From: Patescibacteria group bacterium
GTDB taxonomy: Bacteria > Patescibacteria > UBA1384 > CAILIB01
Direction: 5' to 3'
DNA: 8,136 nucleotides
Assembly: GCA_020696955.1 (NCBI GenBank)
Contig: JAJFBK010000037.1
Coordinates: 1 to 8,136, forward strand
Shown piece by piece: positions 1 through 7,700 of the stretch. Within the stretch, counting starts at the first letter, position 1; the number at the start of each line of letters is the position of its first letter. The position numbers and the translations under genes were made by a program. The notes beneath the pieces were generated by a model, which was given only the letters and a program-made list of their open reading frames with translations, was not told the origin of the DNA and searched no databases.

Positions 1-1
1 T

Positions 2-661
2 GGTGATATACCGGCTCGAAATCCTACTATCAAAAATGATGGAGCCACTCAACATACCAGCCTGAGCGTCTCCCGAAACAGTAGCATTCCGACAATGCTG
101 ATTGAGATGTTCTTCCTAGACAACCGCCTTGATGTCGCTTGGTACAAGAGCGGTGGTCAAAGTAAGCTTGCTGAAGGAATGGCTGGAGGACTTATTGCCG
201 CCGGAAGGGCAATTGGGACAGGTACAGGAACGCAACCCTCAGGAAATGGAACCTTTACTCCTAGCGACAGCTGGTTGTGGCCTCTTGCAGGCAAGAGCGG
301 TCCACACCGCATCACAAACCCGTTTGGTTCCCATGACGGCCTAGACATGAATATCGGATATGGCGAAGGAGCAACCGTGATCGCCGCACATGACGGAAAA
401 GTTCTTAAGGCACGGGAACTTCCTCCTAGGGAAAGTTATGGTACATACGTATTTTTGGATGCAGGAAACGGTGTAATAAGTATTTACGCCCACATGATCA
501 AAGGATCTCTCAAAGTACAGGAAGGAGACATAGTTAAGAAAGGAGATGCGTTAGGACTTCTAGGAAACACCGGAAACAGCCGCGGAGCCCACCTTCATTT
601 CGAAGTAAGAAAAAATGGTACCATAGTAAATCCCGGTAGCTTCTTACCACCAAAACCATGA
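2..661 (+). CDS. N-acetylmuramoyl-L-alanine amidase (Amidase_3) fused to M23 endopeptidase, 5' partial
   Basis: The frame is open from the window edge, so the true start lies upstream; the first in-frame ATG (95) is internal to a domain. The first ~70 visible residues match the end of an Amidase_3 (AmiC-like) zinc amidase: an SVSRNSSIPTMLIEMFFLDN stretch carries the conserved C-terminal glutamate (codon 104-106), followed by the usual last helix. A Gly/Thr/Ser-rich linker leads to a complete M23 (LytM/lysostaphin) domain. Its zinc and catalytic residues are all present: the HxxxD pair (His codon 332, Asp codon 344), YAH (His codon 491) and HLH (590 and 596). Such a protein would cut the MurNAc-L-Ala bond and also stem-peptide or cross-bridge bonds outside the membrane. 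The stop overlaps the next ATG by 4 bases (ATGA), suggesting translational coupling. The M23 call is firm; the amidase call rests on the C-terminal end only. Confidence 0.9.
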   Translation, partial: GDIPARNPTIKNDGATQHTSLSVSRNSSIPTMLIEMFFLDNRLDVAWYKSGGQSKLAEGMAGGLIAAGRAIGTGTGTQPSGNGTFTPSDSWLWPLAGKSGPHRITNPFGSHDGLDMNIGYGEGATVIAAHDGKVLKARELPPRESYGTYVFLDAGNGVISIYAHMIKGSLKVQEGDIVKKGDALGLLGNTGNSRGAHLHFEVRKNGTIVNPGSFLPPKP

Positions 662-1818
662 ATATGAACAGATTTTCAAAAAAGAAGGCGGTCCTGGCAG
701 TTATTTCGGCCATAGTGGTGTTGGCACTCTTCGGATACATATTCGTTTTCCGTAAAAGCTCCCTTTCACCTTCCGTCGAAAATACGCCCCTTCCTGCCAC
801 GCCCTCTTCCCAGACAACCCCCACATCATCACACACCCCTACGCTTCCCATAAAGGGCTCAGAGGCTCTTTCAGAGTACCCGGCACAGGCTCTTTTCCTT
901 AGGCCCGATGGGAAGATTCTCTTCCTGAATACGGGAAATCTTACCTGGTACGCTCTCGATCCCTTTTTAAAAACAGCGGAGAAGCTTGCTGCAAACCTTA
1001 ACCATGAACCACACTCGGTTTCCTACGATTCTCAAGGAACCATGGCCGCTGTTTCTTATTTTGATGCCACAGAAAGAAAGAGCATCACCGTACTGGTCGA
1101 TCTTGCTGATGGCAAGAAAACAACCTTTCGGGGAATAAACTTTCCTGAAATAATTACCCGCGACAGAATCCTTGCCACTGAAGAGGGCGAACCAGAAGAG
1201 GAAGACGGGGAGGGAGAGCGCTGGCTAGTAACTCTCACCTTAGCATCAGAGAAGATTGATCGTATAATGCAGACACAACACTCCTTCATCCTGCGGTCAG
1301 ATTCAAAAGGAGAGCGCCTTATTGCATACCCAGAACCTGAAGGTTACGGAGAGAACCAGCTTTACCTCATAAATATTGCCGCCAAAACTGTCCAGCCCCT
1401 TCTTAAGAGCGGGGCGGCAATTGGTGCCAAATGGTCACCGGACAACACAAAAATCTTAACTGCCAGTGTCGATCCTCAGACCCTCATTCCGACCATGTCA
1501 ATAATTGACCTTACCACGCTTTCACTTCGAAAAAGTACCTTCTCGACCCTTCCAGAAATTGCCGCTTGGAAAGATAACACGACCATCTCAGCCTTTTCAC
1601 CCCAAACCAACCCCGGACACCTGTTGGACTTCTCAACGAAAAGAGCTCCTGACAACCTTTATGACGTCAACCTTGAAACGAGAGGGTCATCCCTTTTATT
1701 TAAGTCTTCCGAAGCCCAGTCAGAACCCCCATTCTCAGTTGATGAGCTCATCTTCGACTCGAGTCGCAACAGTTACTACGCTATCAGCAACCAGAGACTC
1801 TTTAGGATAACGCCGTAA
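658..1818 (+). CDS. Membrane-anchored beta-propeller-like protein
   Basis: Function unknown. The 386-residue product starts with a short basic segment (RFSKKK) and one transmembrane helix (about 11-31), then a Pro/Ser/Thr-rich linker (35-66), then about 320 residues of repeated beta-rich units. These show TolB/WD40-like blade signatures such as LRPDGKILFL, SYDSQGTMAAVSY, KWSPDNTKILTAS and FDSSRNSYYAIS; I count about seven possible blades, the third and sixth poorly formed. Topology should be N-in with the propeller outside. An acidic loop (EEGEPEEEDGEGE, about 175-187) sits in blade three, and there is no cysteine. The start could be ATG 658 or ATG 664; 658 is preferred because it makes the ATGA overlap with the upstream hydrolase. 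No Shine-Dalgarno is visible, which fits coupling. Its architecture resembles the gene at 2239 but without a PEGA domain. Propellers usually bind partners or ligands; no enzymatic residues are evident. Confidence 0.85.
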   Translation: MNMNRFSKKKAVLAVISAIVVLALFGYIFVFRKSSLSPSVENTPLPATPSSQTTPTSSHTPTLPIKGSEALSEYPAQALFLRPDGKILFLNTGNLTWYALDPFLKTAEKLAANLNHEPHSVSYDSQGTMAAVSYFDATERKSITVLVDLADGKKTTFRGINFPEIITRDRILATEEGEPEEEDGEGERWLVTLTLASEKIDRIMQTQHSFILRSDSKGERLIAYPEPEGYGENQLYLINIAAKTVQPLLKSGAAIGAKWSPDNTKILTASVDPQTLIPTMSIIDLTTLSLRKSTFSTLPEIAAWKDNTTISAFSPQTNPGHLLDFSTKRAPDNLYDVNLETRGSSLLFKSSEAQSEPPFSVDELIFDSSRNSYYAISNQRLFRITP

Positions 1819-1824
1819 CTGGTG

Positions 1825-1830
1825 TATCAT
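1825..1830 (+). promoter_or_regulatory. Possible -10 element for a leaderless pilin transcript
   Basis: TATCAT matches the bacterial -10 consensus at 5 of 6 positions and ends six bases before the ATG at 1837, so initiation at the usual distance would begin at or next to that ATG. The best -35 candidate with normal spacing (about 1802-1807, TTAGGA) is poor. There is no Shine-Dalgarno before the ATG. This could equally be chance sequence between two closely spaced genes. Confidence 0.25.
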
Positions 1831-1836
1831 AAGTGC

Positions 1837-2235
1837 ATGAAAGCCTTTTTTTTCTCACTAGCGGTTTTTCTCTTCATTCCAGGTAGGGTGTTGGCCGCTG
1901 AACCCTGTGCCGACGGCCCGAACGGCGTATTAGTCAACGGCTGCGTTCAAAAACTTGGGTTTATCGAATACCTCACCGCCCTCCTCACCCAGGTCATGCC
2001 ACTTGTCTTCTTCATCGCCCTCATCATGATCATCTGGTCTGGAGTGCAGTACATGCTCTCAGGATTCAATCCTGGCCAAGCAGGAAAGCAAGCAGGAAAG
2101 GCCAAGGAGCGTATTGTAGGAATTCTGTTTGGTGTAGCCTTCTTTCTCGTAGTAGGGCTGCTGATCAACCAGCTGGCTCCTGATCTCCAGCTTCAAGAAG
2201 GCGGAACGCCTACCACTCAAACCAAAACCCCTTAG
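1837..2235 (+). CDS. Type IV secretion system pilin-like protein (VirB2/TrbC class)
   Basis: Small secreted membrane protein, 132 residues from ATG 1837. It has a signal peptide (MKAFFFSLAVFLFIPGRVLA, probable cleavage after Ala20), a short segment with two cysteines (24 and 36), then two hydrophobic helices (about 49-75 and 92-113) separated by a Gly/Lys/Gln-rich cytoplasmic loop (SGFNPGQAGKQAGKAKERI). A polar Thr/Gln/Pro tail follows. This plan, including the IIWSGVQYMLSG motif before a KAKERI loop and second helix, is typical of VirB2/TrbC-like T4SS pilins and of the pilin-like proteins common in Patescibacteria. The subunit would sit in the membrane and assemble into a pilus or conduit. 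A GTG at 1822 would add five residues (MYHKC); ATG 1837 is preferred because it starts a canonical signal peptide. Pilin class is inferred from topology and motif, without a search. Confidence 0.8.
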   Translation: MKAFFFSLAVFLFIPGRVLAAEPCADGPNGVLVNGCVQKLGFIEYLTALLTQVMPLVFFIALIMIIWSGVQYMLSGFNPGQAGKQAGKAKERIVGILFGVAFFLVVGLLINQLAPDLQLQEGGTPTTQTKTP

Positions 2236-2238
2236 GCC

Positions 2239-3657
2239 ATGGATGCACCTACCGAAAAGCCCAAAGGAGAGCTTCCTTTCAAGGAATTACAAAAGGCCGA
2301 GGAGTCTACGGTTTTAAAGACGCCCGAACCATCGACCCAACCTCCAGAGAATCCCTTTGCCAAAGCCCAGTCAGAACCCAAGAAGAAAGCTTCTTCGGCT
2401 ACGCCAAGCCATCCCTTCGCCAAAAGCAAGAAGAAAATGGCAACCAAGAATTACTTTGTCATTGGCATCCTTATTGGACTTGGGCTGCTTGGTCTTTTTT
2501 ATTACTTTATGGTTTCCGGAAGGGGGGAGATTGTCATTCTTGATCCCACCCCAGGACTGCAGATCACCGTCAACAACCGCACCGTCTCGGTTCAGCCCGA
2601 TAAAAACGGCTATAAGATTCCTCAGTTTGCCGGGCAGTACCGCTTACAAATCAACAAGACCAACTACCTTCCTTACACTCAGGACATTTCCGTGAGAAGA
2701 GGCCAAAGAGTAGAGGTCAGGCCAGCCTATGCATTTCAGCCTACCGGTGAAGAGGCGGGAACGGCGACAGTCTATTATGTTCGCCCTTCAACCGATGGAA
2801 AAAGCGTTTTCTACCTGGGAGACAACCGAAGGACCTTGTATCGGATGGACGTAGGCAGCCAAATAAGAACTCCTCTCACAAACTCTAACTTGAGCGGAAT
2901 CACCGACGTACAGTGGTCAAGCGAACCAGACGTGGCCCTGATCACCCGTAATGACGGGGTATACCTTCGTGAGATTCCCAGATACGACTTCCTCAATCAG
3001 ACTTTATTAAAAATTGGTGGCCCGGAAGTTGTCTCCCCAGTATGGGATCCACTTGATCCCAACCGGCTAGCTTTCGCATACTTCCCAACCACGGGTGAGC
3101 GTTCACTCGTAATCGCTGACAAGCGCCTTGTCACGTTGGACAGAAAGGCCGACATCTCTGGCATTCCAAATCCAAAAATTACCTGGTCTCCTGACCGTGA
3201 ATACCTGCTTATGCAGGGAAGGTCAAGCGCCTACTCAGAACGCAATTTATGGATATACAAAGCGGCTGATGGCAGCATAACCAAAATTGGCAATACCGGG
3301 GTGGCGAATGCCTCATTTTCGCCAGATAGTGGTACACTAGTATATGAAGTAGAGGACCAAGTAACAGGTGAGAAAAGTCTCTGGGCCGTAAAACCAGATG
3401 GATCTGAAAATCGGGCACTGTACCTAAAGGGAACCGTCGCCAAGGTTGCATGGAGAGACGGAAGCTTCTTCTTCTTACCAGGCGGCGACTCAAACATCCT
3501 GGAGATCCACAAGTTGAGCGGGGGCAAGGACAATGTCCCGTTCTCGTTTCCTACCACACTGACTATCGAAGGAATGCATTACTTGGCAAGCACGAAGACA
3601 CTTATTTTTTACACATCCAGCTCGATCTACACCGTTCGAATGGAACCGAAAGAGTAA
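2239..3657 (+). CDS. PEGA domain plus seven-bladed propeller membrane protein
   Basis: Function unknown; architecture is clear. The 472-residue product has a ~70-residue charged, proline-rich N-terminus, a basic KSKKK patch, one transmembrane helix (about 71-93), a PEGA-like beta domain (about 96-163, with TPGLQITVNN, GQYRLQINKTNYLPY and a closing VRRGQRVEVRP) and then a propeller (about 175-470). Seven blades can be counted, with signatures such as VRPSTDGKSVFYL, ITWSPDREYLLMQG and ASFSPDSGTLVYE. The positive-inside rule puts the N-terminus in the cytoplasm and the PEGA and propeller outside. PEGA domains occur in surface proteins and are thought to aid envelope anchoring or protein contact. 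The N-terminus repeats a PFAK motif (NPFAK, about 38-42; HPFAK, about 58-62). There is no cysteine. The gene starts three bases after the pilin stop; only a weak AGG lies upstream, so reinitiation is likely. Confidence 0.88.
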   Translation: MDAPTEKPKGELPFKELQKAEESTVLKTPEPSTQPPENPFAKAQSEPKKKASSATPSHPFAKSKKKMATKNYFVIGILIGLGLLGLFYYFMVSGRGEIVILDPTPGLQITVNNRTVSVQPDKNGYKIPQFAGQYRLQINKTNYLPYTQDISVRRGQRVEVRPAYAFQPTGEEAGTATVYYVRPSTDGKSVFYLGDNRRTLYRMDVGSQIRTPLTNSNLSGITDVQWSSEPDVALITRNDGVYLREIPRYDFLNQTLLKIGGPEVVSPVWDPLDPNRLAFAYFPTTGERSLVIADKRLVTLDRKADISGIPNPKITWSPDREYLLMQGRSSAYSERNLWIYKAADGSITKIGNTGVANASFSPDSGTLVYEVEDQVTGEKSLWAVKPDGSENRALYLKGTVAKVAWRDGSFFFLPGGDSNILEIHKLSGGKDNVPFSFPTTLTIEGMHYLASTKTLIFYTSSSIYTVRMEPKE

Positions 3658-3661
3658 CCCT

Positions 3662-3669
3662 GGGAGGGG
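3662..3669 (+). promoter_or_regulatory. Strong Shine-Dalgarno for the NlpC/P60 gene
   Basis: GGGAGGGG lies six to seven bases before ATG 3674 in the 16-base gap after the PEGA-propeller stop. It is the only strong ribosome binding site in the window and fixes the start of the downstream gene. The other junctions show stop/start overlap or no clear site. Confidence 0.8.
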
Positions 3670-3673
3670 CACA

Positions 3674-4774
3674 ATGGCAGGAAACTCGAAAAACACCCTA
3701 GCAATCGGATCGGCCGGAACCATCACGGTCATCTTTTTGCTTTTCGCCATGATCTCCCTCTTTACAGGAGGTAATGCCAACGCAGGTCCCAATCCCTCTG
3801 GAAGCCAGGCCGAGCAACGAACCATTCCTACCGACATCTACACCAAGCCCCTTCTCCAGGGTCTCGAAGTTTTGAGTGATCCCAGCACCGTTCTCCAACA
3901 CCCCGAAAAGCTTGACCCGCTTAAGAATAGCCTCAACCAGCTGCTCACCGATTTAACAGGCGAATCCACCAAGCCAGAAATTCAGAACCTTCCTGAAAAG
4001 GGAAAGATTCGAGAGCTAATTGGCACCATGCTGGCACAGGTCAACAGCATCCAGGCAAACGCCACCAATAACCCAGATGAGGCACGAAAGAACCTCCAGG
4101 CACTGATAAAATTGCGTGATGAAGTTAATAGAATTTCAATCGTTGCCAATACAAGCATAGTGGAAGCAGCCAAAACCATCGTTGATTACAACGTAAGCAT
4201 TGGTAATAAAATTCATTATAGCAATACAAAAAGAAGCCTCGTTCGAGCCAATGGATTTCCAGTGGCAACCGACTGCTCTGGCTTTGTTTCCCATGCCCTT
4301 CATAAGGTTGGGGTCCTTCCTAAGCTATTTCCAAGTACCAGCGGATTCTTTAGCCTGGCAAAGGCAGGAAGCCGCTCAGAAAATTCTCTCTTCAGCTTTG
4401 CAGTTTATGAAAACGCCCGAAATTTTTCTAACCAAGAAGTTGCCGTCATGGCCGACTCAGGGAAGATTCTACCAGGAGACATACTCCTCAGTCTGCTTGA
4501 TTCGAATGGAAAAGGATTGGGGAAAATGGGTTTTGGCCACGTCGTAATATATATGGGAAAGATCAACGGTGAGCATATGCTTACAGAGTCTGGCGGAGGC
4601 TCATCGGGTCCTGATGGCCCGAAATATTCCAAGCTCATCTCAGGGTACAATCGCAAAATCATGGCAGCAGTTCGAGTAAACGCCGGAACCCTTACTTCCA
4701 GGGCTTCGATTCCTGCCATTGAGATCTCAGAAGAAGGCGATCTGCGAGAAATGGAAATTGAAGAATCACAATGA
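3674..4774 (+). CDS. Membrane-anchored NlpC/P60-family cysteine peptidase
   Basis: Predicted murein peptidase of 366 residues. A single N-terminal helix (about 13-31) works as an anchor or uncleaved signal. Residues about 55-175 form a helical, probably coiled-coil stalk. The NlpC/P60-type fold follows: ATDCSGFVSHALHKVG with nucleophile Cys201, PGDILL before the second strand, GHVVIYMG with His289, and His301 twelve residues later, the usual spacing for the third active-site residue. Cys201 is the only cysteine in the protein, as expected for a catalytic thiol. Family members cut D-Glu-diaminopimelate or similar stem-peptide bonds, though some act on other substrates. A short acidic tail (about 346-366) ends the protein. 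The start is set by the strong ribosome binding site. Its stop overlaps the next ATG by four bases, tying its translation to the giant protein downstream. In Gram-positive conjugation systems such hydrolases accompany the T4SS, which fits the nearby pilin. Confidence 0.88.
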   Translation: MAGNSKNTLAIGSAGTITVIFLLFAMISLFTGGNANAGPNPSGSQAEQRTIPTDIYTKPLLQGLEVLSDPSTVLQHPEKLDPLKNSLNQLLTDLTGESTKPEIQNLPEKGKIRELIGTMLAQVNSIQANATNNPDEARKNLQALIKLRDEVNRISIVANTSIVEAAKTIVDYNVSIGNKIHYSNTKRSLVRANGFPVATDCSGFVSHALHKVGVLPKLFPSTSGFFSLAKAGSRSENSLFSFAVYENARNFSNQEVAVMADSGKILPGDILLSLLDSNGKGLGKMGFGHVVIYMGKINGEHMLTESGGGSSGPDGPKYSKLISGYNRKIMAAVRVNAGTLTSRASIPAIEISEEGDLREMEIEESQ

Positions 4775-7700
4775 AGCTTCCCTCTTTTATTTCTACATCA
4801 TACAAAAAATCACCCGCAGTGATTTCGTTCTTTTTGATTGAGCTGCTTATCCTTGGGCCTGTAGTTACTCTTATTCCCGAAACCATTCAGGCGGCTCAAG
4901 TTGCAGCGGCAAGTTCAGAGCCATGCTCAAATGACTTGGCTGCACCCACGGAAATCTCAGAATCGGAAAGTGACTTCCAGTTAAGTGAAGAAGAAATTGC
5001 GCAAGGCGGAGCAGACGGCTCGCCCGAAACCGATGAGGGACTTTACGCTTTTCTTACAGAAAACGATCTTACTTCGTGGAAACCCACCCTCATCAACCTT
5101 GAAGACCGCTTGGCCCTCCTACGGACCATGCCAGGTTATGATTCTCAAAAAAAAGGAGCCTGCTTAAAAGCTGAGGTAGCCGGTGACTTCTTCTCACTTA
5201 TCCCACTCCATAACGATACTCGGGACTACCTGGACGCTCTCGCCCTTTACGGTCCTCGTATTATTTTCAATAACCCTATCGATAGATATGCCATTGAAGG
5301 AGAGCCTTGCCAGCTTTGGAACGGAACCGTTTGCGATGAAACCACCGAAGAAGTCACCGTAAAGGATGTGGCCGGCAACGACGTCAAAGAAAAGAGGCCA
5401 AAATATTACGATGATACAGTCTGGCCAAATGGGAAGTGGGACGCACCAAAGGCTGACGTCCGCATTTTAAAGTCACTCATTTATTTGGTAACCCCTGAAT
5501 CTCAGGGGGGAGCCGGGCATGAGCGCATAGCCGTGGGGCGCATCATTCAAGACAATAAGAGCAGCAACGAGTTCGAAAGCGATGAAGAGGATGACAAGGT
5601 TGTGCGACCTGCCTGCGGATCCGGTGTCTATTCGATTCATTACTACGACTCGAGCAATCCGACAAACCCTGGCTGCGTAGCCCAAGCTTTTGACATTGCC
5701 GAAATCGACAATATTCGGATGACCACCAAGATCACCCAGAAACGACGGGTAGGGGGCAACAAGGTAAGTTATAGCTACAAAGAATTCCCAATCAAAGTAG
5801 CTTGGCAGACGGATGAGGGGATCGACAAGTCAGGCGGGCTTCCTCCGGTCAATGTCTTTGAAGCAGCCAAGATTTCTTTCAATGGAAACATGCTCGACTT
5901 GCTTGAAGAGTTTGGACTAGGCTCGGAGCTTGATGCCAGCAAACTGGATATTACCAATCTTGGCGACATGGCCGGAGCCATTGGCATGTCAGTTCTTAGC
6001 CAAATCCTCAACAGTCCTAGCGGATCGCTCAGTGGCTGGGATCTTCCTTCAACCCTAGAATCTTTCGGACGCATCTACATTGCTAACCAGCTAGGATTGG
6101 CGCCAGAGGCCTTTGCTAAAAAAGACGGGGACATCATTGAAAACATCGGACGAGCTACCCTTGAAAAAAACATGGGGCTTCCATCCGGTGCGCTTGATGG
6201 AGGGAATTCCGAAGAAGTGTATGCAAATCTGGGCCGCCGGTACATAGAGGAAACAGTATTGGGAATTGCCAACAACTCTCTTTCGGGTACCAAAACAAGC
6301 GAGGAGGAGTTCTTGATAAAAGTCGGCCAAGGTAAAATTGCCAAGGCCTATGGCCTCAACCTAAGTGACATACAAGGAAAGAATTCAGCCGAAGAATTAA
6401 AGAAAAGCAGCATCAAGGCAGGGCTTATCTTCTCTTCGAACAGCAGCCAGTCCGTGGATGAGAAGCTTCGGCTTACCTTCATTGCAAATCCAACAGGAAG
6501 TCAGCGTGATACATACGGATTTCAGGCTTCCGATTACGAGCAGCCAACGAATCGATTGCTAAACGGCAGCCTTTCCCTCAAGGATTACTTCAAAATGGTA
6601 GGGGGAAGAACCATTACGTCGACCATCGGGGCATTCAACTCCAAACCTGCAAATACCAACACTAGGGAGGCCGTGAACAACCCTCTGGCTGGAGGCAATG
6701 AAGCCTGCGGAGGAGTGCTTTCCCAATTCGCAGACAGCAACCCCCTCGGTAGTTGCAACCCAAATAACATAGTCTCAACCCTTACCTTGAAGCGCCCAGT
6801 CCTCCAGGCTTCTGGCGCCTTTAGCGATGCAGACATACAGTCTCTGTTTAGCCAGGCCCAGAATGCTCAGCCGCTCTTTGCCATCGGGGACGGAGGGCAG
6901 AACAACATCAACTCCCAAGTACAAGCTGCGTACAACAAGACCGTTGACCTTCATGACGTAGTCAGCAGCTACATAAGAAGACTCCAAAAGGTTGATACGA
7001 GTAACCGAAGCGGGGGAAGTTATGGAAAGTTGGCCAGCGTTACTGAAAGCCTTTCGATTATCAGGGGAATAGAGTCCCAGCTTGAGACCTTCCAGTCCGC
7101 CGCTCTTTCTTACTTGCGACAGCAAGGACAAAGCGGTCGCAGTGCTGCGCTAAACCTTTCAGGAACCACCCTCCGCTTTGATGACAACCAGAAGCTGGCA
7201 AATGTCGTTATTACCGACCAAGACCCCTTAAACGCCATTCTGAGTGGAGATCCGGCTACGTTTGGCATAGTCGGACGCTCAATTGCCGCTCAAAAGCTTA
7301 CGGATAATGCAGTAAATCAAAGCCTTCTTAGTAGCCAACTCTTCAAAGACCTTTCTCCGACCTTCGCCAGCATTGGAAAGTTTGGCCTTACCGAAGAAGA
7401 ACTTGCCCAAAAAGGGTTACTCCCCGATGACTTGCAGCGCATCTTCCAAAAGGATTTAGGTTCAGAAGTATTCAAGCGTATCGGTGAGAACGAACTATTA
7501 CGGGTAGCCTGGAACAAAAGCGAGATAGCCTCCTCAGTCAATGAAAGCTTTACTGGCAGCGAAGTGCAGGATCTTATCAAGACCGTGCAAAACGTAAATA
7601 GTAGCATCAACTTTTATAAAGACCGTTACGCAAAGCTGCAAGACATATCTAGTTCGATGCAGGGAATACTCAGTCAAGTCCCTCAAAACAGTGAGGTAGC

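Noticed and set aside
534..851. Minus-strand open frame of 105 codons
   Set aside because: It lies antisense across the junction of two well-supported genes, has low-complexity Phe/Leu/Gly-rich content and shows no domain.
4771..4930. Lipoprotein signal for the giant protein (first cysteine at residue 52)
   Set aside because: The residues before Cys52 (AAASSEPC) do not form a lipobox, and the cysteine is too far from the hydrophobic core.
4985..5167. Short plus-strand frame of 60 codons
   Set aside because: It is out of frame within the giant protein gene, whose signal peptide and coupled start are convincing.
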